Assembly: GCF_030410515.1 (NCBI RefSeq)
Contig: NZ_JAUHHD010000002.1
Span: 723,419-787,418 of the forward strand
DNA length: 64,000 nucleotides
DNA from: Arthrobacter sp. YD4
GTDB taxonomy: Bacteria > Actinomycetota > Actinomycetes > Actinomycetales > Micrococcaceae
Direction of reading: 5' to 3'
Positions 7,701 to 15,558 of the stretch are shown one piece after another. The notes under the pieces are model-generated. The model worked only from the letters and a program-made list of their open reading frames with translations, was not told the origin of the DNA and searched no databases. Every line of letters starts with the position of its first letter. The first letter of the stretch is position 1. The translations under genes and the position numbers were made by a program.

Positions 7701-8150
7701 AAAGAACGGAGCGGCCCGGAACGGCACGGAGTCGTCCAGCCGGAGGCCACCAGCCGTGAGATCTACGACGGCGGCATGAAGGCCCGCCGCGAGGTGCTCG
7801 GCGACGCCCATGTGGACCGGGCCAACGCCGCCAAGGACGACTTCACCGATGACTTCCAGGACATGATCACCCGGATCGCCTGGGGTGGCATCTGGACCCG
7901 GCCGGGCATCAGCCGGCAGATGCGCTCCGCCGTGACCATCACCGCGATGGTGGCGCACGGGCACTGGGAGGAGCTGGCCATGCACATCCGGGCCGCCCTG
8001 ACCAACGGCCTGACCCGGGACGAGATCAAGGAAATCCTGCTGCAGACGGCCATCTACTGCGGGGTCCCGTCGGCCAACACCGCCTTCAAGACCGCCCAGC
8101 AGGTGTTCCGCACCATCGACGAGACCGAAGTGGACAAGAACCATGACTGA
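7677..8150 (+). CDS. pcaC: 4-carboxymuconolactone decarboxylase
   Basis: 157 residues from the first GTG, 152 from the duplicated GTG at 7692. The core from about residue 29 (EIYDGGMKARREVLGDAHVDRA) is the carboxymuconolactone decarboxylase domain, with the conserved block SAVTITAMVAHGHWEELAMHIRAAL, then LLQTAIYCGVPSANTAF. It decarboxylates carboxymuconolactone to the enol-lactone, the PcaD substrate. The first 25 or so residues are polar and not part of the domain; they may be a remnant of a PcaL-type linker. The frame stays open far upstream through pcaD, which I treat as a high-GC artefact. It overlaps pcaF by eight bases. Confidence 0.93.
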   Translation: MSDGTVSDKERSGPERHGVVQPEATSREIYDGGMKARREVLGDAHVDRANAAKDDFTDDFQDMITRIAWGGIWTRPGISRQMRSAVTITAMVAHGHWEELAMHIRAALTNGLTRDEIKEILLQTAIYCGVPSANTAFKTAQQVFRTIDETEVDKNHD

Positions 8151-9366
8151 GGCTTTTCTGTACGACGCCGTACGGACCCCGTTCGGCAAATTCGGCGGCG
8201 GCCTGGCCGGCGTACGCCCGGATGACCTGGCCGCGCACGTGATCGGCGAGGCCGTCCGCCGGGCCCCCGGCCTGGACCCGGAGCGGATCGACGAGGTGGT
8301 CTTCGGCAACGCCAACGGCGCCGGCGAGGAAAACCGCAACGTCGCCCGGATGGGCACCCTGCTGGCAGGGCTTCCGGTCGGCGTCCCGGGGACCACGGTC
8401 AACCGGCTCTGCGGGTCCTCGCTGGATGCGGCGATCATCGCCTCCCGGCAGATCGCCACCGGCGACGCGGACCTGGTACTCACCGGCGGCGTCGAGTCGA
8501 TGTCCCGGGCGCCGTGGGTGCTGCCCAAGACCGAAAAGCCCTACCCGGCCGGGGACATGGCCCTGGTGTCCACCACCCTGGGCTGGCGCCTGGTGAACAA
8601 GCGGATGCGCCCGGACTGGTCCATCTCCCTCGGCGAGGCCACCGAGCGGCTCCGCCAGAAGTACGGCGTCACTCGGCAGGCCCAGGACGAGTTCTCGGCC
8701 GCCTCGCACAACCTGGCCGCCGCGGCCTGGGACGAGGGCTTCTACGACTCGCTCGTCGCCGCCGTGCCGGGCACGGAACTGACGCGGGACGAGGGCATCC
8801 GCCCCGGTTCCAGCGCGGAGAAGCTCGCCGGGTTGACGACCGTCTTCCGCGCCGCGGCCGACGGGCCCGACGGCGGGACCATCACCGCCGGAAACGCCTC
8901 CCCGCTCTCCGACGGCGCGTCCGCGGCGTGGCTGGGCAGCGAGGCCGCCGCGGGGCTGCTCGGCCTGGACCCGTTGGCCCGGATCGCCGGCCGCGGCGCG
9001 CACGCCAACGACCCTCAGTACTTCGGCTACGCCCCCGTCGAGGCGGCCAACAAGGCCCTCGCGAAGGCAGGGATCGGCTGGGACCAGGTGGGCGCCGTCG
9101 AACTCAACGAGGCCTTCGCCGCGCAGTCCCTGGCCTGCATCAACGGCTGGGGCATCGATCCCGCGATCGTGAACCGGCACGGCGGGGCGATCGCCATGGG
9201 CCACCCGCTAGGCGCCTCCGGCGGCCGGCTGCTGGGCACTCTGGCCCGCTCCCTGCAGGCGTCCGGAGAACGCTGGGGCGTCGCCGCGATCTGCATCGGC
9301 GTCGGGCAGGGCCTCGCCGTCGTCCTCGAAAACGTCACCGCCGGCGCCAGCAAGGGAAAGGCCTGA
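8143..9366 (+). CDS. pcaF: 3-oxoadipyl-CoA thiolase
   Basis: 407 residues, thiolase family. The acylated cysteine is Cys90 in NRLCGSSLDA; His354 lies in AMGHPLGASGGR and the second catalytic cysteine is Cys384 in ICIGVGQG. It cleaves 3-oxoadipyl-CoA to succinyl-CoA and acetyl-CoA, the last step of the pathway. Start ATG overlaps the pcaC stop within ATGACTGA. Sequence alone does not rule out general acetyl-CoA acetyltransferase activity, but position between pcaC and pcaIJ makes PcaF the clear call. Confidence 0.94.
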   Translation: MTEAFLYDAVRTPFGKFGGGLAGVRPDDLAAHVIGEAVRRAPGLDPERIDEVVFGNANGAGEENRNVARMGTLLAGLPVGVPGTTVNRLCGSSLDAAIIASRQIATGDADLVLTGGVESMSRAPWVLPKTEKPYPAGDMALVSTTLGWRLVNKRMRPDWSISLGEATERLRQKYGVTRQAQDEFSAASHNLAAAAWDEGFYDSLVAAVPGTELTRDEGIRPGSSAEKLAGLTTVFRAAADGPDGGTITAGNASPLSDGASAAWLGSEAAAGLLGLDPLARIAGRGAHANDPQYFGYAPVEAANKALAKAGIGWDQVGAVELNEAFAAQSLACINGWGIDPAIVNRHGGAIAMGHPLGASGGRLLGTLARSLQASGERWGVAAICIGVGQGLAVVLENVTAGASKGKA

Positions 9367-9369
9367 GCC

Positions 9370-10029
9370 ATGCTGAACTTCGTAGACACGGTGGCCGAGG
9401 CCGTCGCCGGTATCCGGGACGGGTCCACGGTGATGATCGGCGGCTTCGGCAACGCCGGCCAGCCCTTCGAACTCATCGACGCCTTGCTCGACGGCGGCGC
9501 CACCGGCCTCACGGTGGTGAACAACAACGCCGGCCAGGCGGATCAGGGCCTGGCGCTGCTGATCAAGGAGGGCCGGGTGCGGAAGATGATCTGCTCCTTC
9601 CCCCGCCAGTCCGACTCCTGGCACTTCGACGAGAAGTACCGGGCCGGGGAGGTCGAACTGGAGCTTGTCCCGCAGGGCAACCTGGCCGAACGGATCCGGG
9701 CGGCCGGGGCCGGAATCGGCGGCTTCTTCACCCCCACCGGCTACGGCACCATGCTCGCCGAGGGCAAGGAAACCCGGTTCCTGGACGGCAAATGGCAGGT
9801 CTTCGAGACGCCCATCCACGCCGACGTCGCCCTGATCAAGGCGCTCACCGCCGACGGCAAGGGCAACCTGGTCTACCGCAAGACCGCCCGGAACTTCGGT
9901 CCCATCATGGCCGCGGCTGCCAAGCACACCATCGTCCAGGTCTCCGACGTCGTCCCCACCGGCAGCCTCGACCCGGAAAACGTCATCACGCCCGGAATCT
10001 ACGTCAACAGCATTGTGAAGGTGGCCTGA
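9370..10029 (+). CDS. pcaI: 3-oxoadipate CoA-transferase subunit A
   Basis: 219 residues, CoA-transferase family I alpha subunit. GGFGNAGQPFELIDALL and VVNNNAGQADQGLALLIKEGRVRKMICSF are the typical N-terminal blocks, followed by LVPQGNLAERIRAAGAGIGGFFTPTGYGT. It works with PcaJ to move CoA from succinyl-CoA to beta-ketoadipate. It starts three bases after the pcaF stop and ends one base before pcaJ. Generic succinyl-CoA:3-ketoacid transferases look similar, so the substrate is assigned mainly from context. Confidence 0.93.
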   Translation: MLNFVDTVAEAVAGIRDGSTVMIGGFGNAGQPFELIDALLDGGATGLTVVNNNAGQADQGLALLIKEGRVRKMICSFPRQSDSWHFDEKYRAGEVELELVPQGNLAERIRAAGAGIGGFFTPTGYGTMLAEGKETRFLDGKWQVFETPIHADVALIKALTADGKGNLVYRKTARNFGPIMAAAAKHTIVQVSDVVPTGSLDPENVITPGIYVNSIVKVA

Positions 10030-10030
10030 G

Positions 10031-10717
10031 ATGAGCACGCAGTCCGAGCGCCAGGAGAGTCTCCGGCGCTCCGAAGAGCCCCTGGGCCGGGACGAGCTGG
10101 CCCGCCTGGTGGCCCGGGACATCGCCCCCGGCTCGTTCGTCAACCTCGGCATCGGCCAGCCCACCCTGGTCTCCAACTACCTCGAGCCGGAACAGAACGT
10201 CACCCTTCACACGGAGAACGGCATGCTCGGCATGGGACCCGAGGCTACCGGGGGCCAGATCGACGGCGATCTGATCAACGCCGGCAAGATCCCCGTCACC
10301 GAGCTGCCCGGCGCCTCCTACTTCCACCACGCGGACTCCTTCGCGATCATGCGCGGCGGCCACCTGGACATCTGCGTCCTCGGCGCCTTCCAGGTCTCCG
10401 GGACCGGGGACCTGGCGAACTGGCACACCGGCGCCCCGGACGCGATCCCGGCCGTGGGCGGGGCCATGGACCTGGCCACCGGCGCCAAGGACGTCTTCGT
10501 GATGATGACCCTGCTGACCCGCGACGGCGTCTCCAAACTGGTGGAAACCTGCACCTACCCGCTCACCGGAATCGGCTGCGTCACCCGCGTCTACACGGAC
10601 AAGGCCGTCTTCCTCATCGGGCCCGACGGCGTCACGGTGCGGGAGACGTTCGGCTGCACCCTGGCGGACCTGCAGGCCGTGGTGCCCGTGCCGCTGACCG
10701 CGGCCGGGCCGGAATGA
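10031..10717 (+). CDS. pcaJ: 3-oxoadipate CoA-transferase subunit B
   Basis: 228 residues, CoA-transferase family I beta subunit. The catalytic glutamate is Glu62 in HTENGMLGMGP, and FVNLGIGQPTLVSNYL and ATGAKDVFVMMTL are also conserved. The ATG lies one base after the pcaI stop, which implies co-translation of the two subunits. The first 20 residues are polar and variable. It is the last enzyme gene of the operon; the regulator pcaR follows after 25 bases. Confidence 0.94.
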   Translation: MSTQSERQESLRRSEEPLGRDELARLVARDIAPGSFVNLGIGQPTLVSNYLEPEQNVTLHTENGMLGMGPEATGGQIDGDLINAGKIPVTELPGASYFHHADSFAIMRGGHLDICVLGAFQVSGTGDLANWHTGAPDAIPAVGGAMDLATGAKDVFVMMTLLTRDGVSKLVETCTYPLTGIGCVTRVYTDKAVFLIGPDGVTVRETFGCTLADLQAVVPVPLTAAGPE

Positions 10718-10742
10718 CGGGCCGCGCAGATAGGGTAGGGCG

Positions 10743-11564
10743 GTGACTCAAAAGCCGAACCCGTCCCCGGCCGGTGCCACGGAGGCGCCCGCCGCGAGCG
10801 ACCAGTACGTCCAGTCGCTGGCCCGCGGCCTGGCCGTCATCCGCTCCTTCGACGCCGAGCACCCGCAGATGACGCTCAGCGAGGTGGCCGCGCGGACGGA
10901 TCTGACCCGCGCCACGGCCCGGCGCTTCCTGCACACCCTGGTGGAGCTGGGCTACGTCCGCACCGATGGCAAGGACTTCGCGCTCACGGCCAAGGTGCTG
11001 CAGCTCGGCTACGCGTACCTCTCCGGGCTGTCCCTGCCGCAGATCGCCCAGCCGCACCTGGAGGAGCTCTCCCTGGCGCTCGGCGAATCAACCTCCGCCG
11101 CGGTGCTGGAGGGCCAGGACATCAGTTACGTCGCCCGGGTGGCGACGCGCCGGATCATGACCGTCGGCATCACCGTGGGCACCCGGTTCCCCGCCTATGC
11201 CACCTCGATGGGCCGGGTGCTGCTGGCCGCCCTCCCGCCGGAGGAGCTGGCGCGCTACCTGGACACCGCGGATCTGCGACCGCTGACACCGCACACCATC
11301 GCCGACCGCGCCGGGCTGGAGGCCGAACTCGCCACGGTCCGCGCCCAGGGCTGGTGCCTGCTGGACCAGGAACTGGAACTCGGGCTGATGTCCGTGGCCG
11401 CGCCGATCCACGACGGGCCGAAGGTGGTGGCGGCGATCAACGTGTCCCTGCAGGCCCAGGCCGTCGCGGCCCGCCCGGACCCCGCAGCGTACCTCGACTC
11501 GGTCCGCGAGGCCGCCGTCGCCACCGCCGAACTCATCTCGGCGGACCTCTCCGCGAAGAGCTGA
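10743..11564 (+). CDS. pcaR: IclR-family regulator of the beta-ketoadipate pathway
   Basis: 273 residues. After a disordered N-terminus, YVQSLARGLAVIRSFDAEHP starts the winged helix-turn-helix (LSEVAARTDLTRATARRFLHTLVELGYV), the arrangement characteristic of PcaR/PobR-type IclR proteins. The effector domain follows with MGRVLLAAL and DQELELGLMSVAAPI. GTG start, 25 bases after pcaJ, so probably co-transcribed. In characterised systems PcaR responds to beta-ketoadipate or protocatechuate. How it shares control with the IclR protein at the start of the block is not visible. Confidence 0.9.
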   Translation: MTQKPNPSPAGATEAPAASDQYVQSLARGLAVIRSFDAEHPQMTLSEVAARTDLTRATARRFLHTLVELGYVRTDGKDFALTAKVLQLGYAYLSGLSLPQIAQPHLEELSLALGESTSAAVLEGQDISYVARVATRRIMTVGITVGTRFPAYATSMGRVLLAALPPEELARYLDTADLRPLTPHTIADRAGLEAELATVRAQGWCLLDQELELGLMSVAAPIHDGPKVVAAINVSLQAQAVAARPDPAAYLDSVREAAVATAELISADLSAKS

Positions 11565-11607
11565 GCCGCGGGCTTGGCGCGCGGACTGAGTCGCCGGGCG
11601 AGGGGTT

Positions 11608-12231
11608 CTAGACCCGGCGGGACCGGGCGAAGAGCTGCCGCAGCGTGAAGGAGGAGCCCAGCGCGCTGAACAGCAGCATCATCAGGAATTCGCCCTTGAG
11701 GTCCTGCACCAGCGGCGGATTGCTCGTGAGGTTGTAGCCCAGCAGGTCCCAGGCTCCCGGTTCGAAGAGCAGTCCGAAGGGCTGGTCGCCGATATATTCG
11801 GCCACATCCAGCCAGATGCTGCCGAAGAACGCCAGGAGCATGGTCAGCGCGGTCACGCCCAGCACCACCCAGGCCCCGCGCCGGGTCACGGAGCCGCCCC
11901 GGCCACCGGTGCTGCCGGCCAGATAGAGCCGCGCGGCGCCGGCCGCCGTCACGAACGACACCAGCGAGGCCATCCAGCCGAGCTTCCAGAGAGCCAGCCA
12001 CAGCACGACGCCGGCCGGGACCACCGCCAGGGCGAAGACGGTGCCGCGCACGGCGTGTTCCAGCGTCTCGGTCCGCGGGCGGGGCAGCGGCAGGGCCGGC
12101 AGCAGCGTGTGCCGGCGGTCCGCCGAATCCGGCCACGGCGCGCCGTCGGGCCACCGCTGGCCGTAGCGGGGCTCCGCCCCGAGGTCCGTCAGTGATTGTT
12201 CGTGTGCGTCGGAATCCGCGCGCTCGGTCAT
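11608..12231 (-). CDS. Uncharacterised membrane protein with about four transmembrane segments
   Basis: 207 residues from ATG 12231, which follows a GGGGGA run at short spacing; ATG 12234 directly before it and an in-frame start at 12264 are alternatives. The first 60 residues are polar, then hydrophobic segments occur at roughly residues 65-85, 88-107, 118-145 and 178-196, with a basic C-terminus (LRQLFARSRRV). I do not recognise the family. It converges on pcaR with a 43-base gap that has no clear terminator. Function is unknown; the reading frame has normal codon bias for the region. Confidence 0.7.
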   Translation of the reverse strand: MTERADSDAHEQSLTDLGAEPRYGQRWPDGAPWPDSADRRHTLLPALPLPRPRTETLEHAVRGTVFALAVVPAGVVLWLALWKLGWMASLVSFVTAAGAARLYLAGSTGGRGGSVTRRGAWVVLGVTALTMLLAFFGSIWLDVAEYIGDQPFGLLFEPGAWDLLGYNLTSNPPLVQDLKGEFLMMLLFSALGSSFTLRQLFARSRRV

Positions 12232-12358
12232 CATTCCCCCAAATGAGATGAGTCTTCCGGCCACATCGGGCCGCTAAATCCCGCCCAGTCTGGCACATAC
12301 CTTGGACAAAATACGGATTCCCGGCGGATTGTTTCCCCGTCGCCGGGCCGGGGCCCGG

Positions 12359-12577
12359 TTACGCGGTGGAGACGGTGATGGTGACGCCCTCGTCGTCGTC
12401 ACGGATCTGCAGCTGCAGCGGCCGGTTCACCAGGGTGATGTGCATGTCCTCGCCGCCCTCGGGATCGAGTTGTTCGGCCAGCCGGGTCAGCGCCAGCGCC
12501 ATGGCCCGGCCCCAGTCGTGGGGATCCCTGCTGGAGGCTTCGGCTTCCGCCGTGTGATGGTCCTGGTGTTCGGTCAT
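12359..12577 (-). CDS. Small uncharacterised acidic protein
   Basis: 72 residues from ATG 12577, chosen because GGAAGG lies seven bases upstream; a longer reading to 12631 is possible but lacks that support. The protein begins MTEHQDHHTAEAE and has a C-terminal half (MHITLVNRPLQLQIRDDDEGVTITVSTA) that looks like two beta strands. No transmembrane segment. I do not recognise the family. It sits alone between the membrane protein and the lipid kinase. Confidence 0.55.
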   Translation of the reverse strand: MTEHQDHHTAEAEASSRDPHDWGRAMALALTRLAEQLDPEGGEDMHITLVNRPLQLQIRDDDEGVTITVSTA

Positions 12578-12665
12578 GTGGCCGCCTTCCGCGTCCGAAG
12601 CGCACACGCCTCGGAGGTTCCGGGGCGGCATCCGGCCAGGCCGGCACGCTTCAGTCCTTGAACAC

Positions 12666-12681
12666 GGTCAGTGTACTGACC
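12666..12681. promoter_or_regulatory. Perfect palindrome between two divergent genes
   Basis: GGTCAGT-GT-ACTGACC, seven-base arms and a two-base centre, lies in the 213-base gap between the small minus-strand gene (start 12577) and the plus-strand lipid kinase (start 12791). It has the form of a dimeric regulator site. No regulator gene is adjacent, so its binder is unknown. Confidence 0.4.
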
Positions 12682-12790
12682 ATCCGAGCGGTGCGTCCAC
12701 GATTCCGCGCCCCCGCGGTGCGGGATAGCGGGGCGGCGCGGATAGGATTTCACTGCGGGAGCCATCCCGCCACGCTGCCCGAAGGACGAC

Positions 12791-13786
12791 ATGCCACAGA
12801 ACAATGCCGCGACCCAGGCCACCCCGGCCCCGGAGCATTCCGCACAGACCAGCCCGGCAGGGGACGCCTCGACGACCCGCCGCGCCGCCGTCGTCATCAA
12901 CCCGATGAAATCCTCCGGCGAGGACTTCAAGACCGCCTTCTATGACCTCTGCGAGTCGGAGGGCTGGGCCGAACCGCTCTGGCTCGAGACCACCGCCGCG
13001 GACACCGGCCTGGGCCAGGCGCGGGAGGCCCTGGAGGCCGGCGTCGACGTCGTCATCGCCGCGGGCGGGGACGGCACCGTCCGGTGCGTCGCCGAGGTCC
13101 TCGCCGGCACCGGCACCCCGATGGGCCTGGTGCCGATGGGCACGGGCAACCTGCTGGCCCGCAACATCGGGGTCGACATCACCGACCCGGTCGCGGCCAG
13201 CCGGGACGTCCTGGCCGGTTCCGACATCAAGGTCGACGTCGTCAAGGCACGGCTGGACCACGGCGGGGACGAGCAGCTGTTCCTGGTCATGGCCGGACTG
13301 GGATACGACGCGGCCATCATGGCCAACACCGTCGACGAGCTCAAGGACCGGGTGGGCTGGCTGGCCTACGTCGAGGCCGGCATCCGGCACCTGCCCGGCA
13401 AGCCGGTCCGCGCCCGGATCAGCGTCGACGGACAGCAGCCGGTCCGGCGCCGCATCCGCAGCGTCATGGTGGGCAACTGCGGCAAGATCACCGGCGGCAT
13501 CGAGGTGTTCCCGGACGCCAAGATCGACGACGGCATCCTGGACGTCCTGATCCTCGCCCCGCAGGGCCGGCTCGGCTGGTTCAGCGTGCTGGCCGGCATG
13601 TTCGGCCGCAAGAACAACAAGAACAAGGCCGTGGAGTACTTCGTCGGCAAAACCGCGGAAATCAGCCTCGAACAGGAGCAGGAATTCCAGCTCGACGGCG
13701 ACCACATCGGCAAGGCCAAGCACCTGAGCGTGGCCGTCGAGCACGAGGCGCTGACCATCCGGATGACGAAGGCCGCGCAGGCCTAG
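12791..13786 (+). CDS. Diacylglycerol kinase-like lipid kinase
   Basis: 331 residues. The DAGK catalytic domain begins at RAAVVINPMKSSGEDF, with the nucleotide-binding motif AAGGDGTVRCVAEVLAGT and GLVPMGTGNLLARNIGVD around residues 95-135. The C-terminal half (RIRSVMVGNCGKITGGIEVFPDAKIDDGILDVLIL) is the second domain of this family. It probably phosphorylates diacylglycerol or a related lipid at the membrane. The first 35 residues are low-complexity. ATG follows GAAGGA at 12780-12785. Its exact lipid substrate (diacylglycerol, ceramide or other) cannot be told from sequence. Confidence 0.88.
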   Translation: MPQNNAATQATPAPEHSAQTSPAGDASTTRRAAVVINPMKSSGEDFKTAFYDLCESEGWAEPLWLETTAADTGLGQAREALEAGVDVVIAAGGDGTVRCVAEVLAGTGTPMGLVPMGTGNLLARNIGVDITDPVAASRDVLAGSDIKVDVVKARLDHGGDEQLFLVMAGLGYDAAIMANTVDELKDRVGWLAYVEAGIRHLPGKPVRARISVDGQQPVRRRIRSVMVGNCGKITGGIEVFPDAKIDDGILDVLILAPQGRLGWFSVLAGMFGRKNNKNKAVEYFVGKTAEISLEQEQEFQLDGDHIGKAKHLSVAVEHEALTIRMTKAAQA

Positions 13787-13803
13787 CGAGAGGCGCCTGG
13801 CCG

Positions 13804-14247
13804 CTAGCGGTGATCGGCCGGGACGTCCCGGGAGTCGCGGGACGTCCCTGCCACCACCGTCAGTAGGTCCCGGATCTCGGCCAGCAGGGCCGTGTCCGCC
13901 GGGAGCGGCTTCTCCTCCGGCTCCGCCGTCGCGAGCCGGTTCTTGACCATCCTGTTGATCCGGTTCATCGGCGCCACGAAGATGAAGTACACCACTGCGG
14001 CGGTGATCAGGAAGGTGACGAACGCCGTCAGCACCGCGCCAACGTTGACGAACGTCTTCTCGTTGCCCGGCCAGATGTGGAAGCCGAGGCCCTGGGCCTC
14101 CACGCCGCCCGCGGCCGCGATGATCGGGTTGATGATGTTGGTGGTGAAGGCGGTCACCAGGGCGGTAAACGCGGTACCGACGACGACGGCGATCGACAGT
14201 TCGATCACGTTGCCGCGCAGGATGAAGTCCTTGAATCCTTTGAGCAT
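13804..14247 (-). CDS. mscL: Large-conductance mechanosensitive channel
   Basis: 147 residues. MLKGFKDFILRGNVIELSIAVVVGTAFTALVTAFTTNIINPII is the conserved amphipathic N-helix and pore-lining first transmembrane helix; the second is around FVTFLITAAVVYFIFVAPMNRI, followed by a charged C-terminal bundle helix. The homopentamer releases solutes on hypo-osmotic shock. A GGAGG site precedes the ATG. It converges on the lipid kinase gene with only 17 bases between stops and no clear terminator. Confidence 0.96.
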   Translation of the reverse strand: MLKGFKDFILRGNVIELSIAVVVGTAFTALVTAFTTNIINPIIAAAGGVEAQGLGFHIWPGNEKTFVNVGAVLTAFVTFLITAAVVYFIFVAPMNRINRMVKNRLATAEPEEKPLPADTALLAEIRDLLTVVAGTSRDSRDVPADHR

Positions 14248-14379
14248 GGGGTCCTCCGGGAATGCTGCCGTACGGGTGTTTCAACCGCTCGACGCTACCA
14301 CCGGAAGCACGCTCCGGGTCTTCCGTTGATCGGAAATTGAGGCGCCGGCGGGGACCTTCCGGGCGTAGGCTCGTCAGGG

Positions 14380-15528
14380 ATGCCAGTGCCGCCGTCGTTT
14401 CACCGACTGGCAAAGGAAGGCCCCTCACACCCCGTGCATCCCTCATCCGCCGCGGACCGCCGCGCACCGTTCGCCGACTTCTTCGCCATGTTCTTCACCA
14501 TGGGCCCGGCCAACAAGGACCACCACCCCGCGCTCCGCTGCGCCGTCGGCGTCTTCGTCCCGCTGATCACCCTGGTGCTGCTGCAGCGGCTGGACCTGGC
14601 CATCTTCGCCTCCTTCGGCGCCTTCGCCGGAATCTACGGACGTAACGAGCCGCACGGCCGGCGGCTGGTGCTGCAGCTGCGCGCGGGAACGCTGATGCTC
14701 GCCGTGATCCTGCTGGCCGCCCTGACCGCGCACGCCGGCGCGCTGCCCGCGTTCACGCCGGCCGGGCGGATCTGGCTGCAGGTCGCGGCGACCACCTTGG
14801 TGGCCGGCGCCTGCTCGCTCATCGTCTCCCTGTGGCGTCTCCGCCCGGCGGGATCCCTGTTTCACATCTTCGCCTTCGCGGCGATCGCCTCCGTCCCGCA
14901 CCAGCCGCCGCTCTGGCAGGGCATGCTGGTGGCGGTGCTGACGGTCGCCTTCTCGCTCCTGGTGGGCATGTCCTCCCGCGTGGTTCCCGGCCAGCGGCGG
15001 CCGTGGAACTGGTCCGCCCCCGTCCGCCTGACCGGGCCGGAGCGTCGTGCGGCGTGGCAGGAGGCCGTCGGTTACCTCGTGGCCGCGGGCCTGGCCGGGA
15101 TCCTGGCCACGGTGATCGGCCAGCGCCTCGGCATCGGCCACAACTATTGGGCCATGGTGGCCGCCGTCGTGCCCCTGGTGGGCCACACCACCCGGCACCG
15201 GATCAGCCGCGGCCTGCAGCGCATCCTGGGCACCGCCCTGGGCCTGGCGCTGCTCGCGGCGATCCTGCTGCTGCAGCCCGAACCCTGGCTGACGGTGCTG
15301 GTGATCGCCGCCTGCCAGTTCGGCGCGGAGATGTTCATCGCCCGCCAGTACTTGGTGGCCCAGCTCTTCGTCACGCCGCTGGCCCTGGTCTCCACCCTCC
15401 TGGTGGCGCCCGTCCCGGCCGGCGTGCTGCTCAGGGACCGGCTCTTCGAGACCGTAATCGGCGCCGTGGTGGGCGTTGCCGTCGTCCTGGCGCCCGCCCT
15501 GTGGCGGCAGTGGAAGACTGGTCGCTAG
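14380..15528 (+). CDS. FUSC-family membrane protein
   Basis: 382 residues. It has two hydrophobic blocks, roughly residues 45-190 and 225-375, separated by a soluble stretch; the second contains GHNYWAMVAAVVPLVGHTTRHRISRGLQRILGTALGL, typical of the FUSC/aromatic-acid-exporter (AaeB-like) superfamily. The substrate is unknown; a neighbouring aromatic-acid gene pair (IclR-pobA) makes export of aromatic acids a reasonable guess only. The ATG has a weak site (CAGGG) very close to it, and Met codons at residues 39 and 43 are possible internal starts. It is followed 30 bases later by the IclR gene. Confidence 0.75.
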   Translation: MPVPPSFHRLAKEGPSHPVHPSSAADRRAPFADFFAMFFTMGPANKDHHPALRCAVGVFVPLITLVLLQRLDLAIFASFGAFAGIYGRNEPHGRRLVLQLRAGTLMLAVILLAALTAHAGALPAFTPAGRIWLQVAATTLVAGACSLIVSLWRLRPAGSLFHIFAFAAIASVPHQPPLWQGMLVAVLTVAFSLLVGMSSRVVPGQRRPWNWSAPVRLTGPERRAAWQEAVGYLVAAGLAGILATVIGQRLGIGHNYWAMVAAVVPLVGHTTRHRISRGLQRILGTALGLALLAAILLLQPEPWLTVLVIAACQFGAEMFIARQYLVAQLFVTPLALVSTLLVAPVPAGVLLRDRLFETVIGAVVGVAVVLAPALWRQWKTGR

Positions 15529-15558
15529 CAGGAAACGTCGACGGCGGGAGCGTGGGGA

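Noticed and set aside
12302..12661. Plus-strand open frame opposite the small acidic protein gene
   Set aside because: The minus-strand frame has a better ribosome site and normal composition; the plus frame is probably its shadow.
14321..14335. TTCCG/CGGAA inverted repeat upstream of the FUSC gene and mscL
   Set aside because: Only five-base arms with a five-base loop; too short to separate from chance in this sequence.
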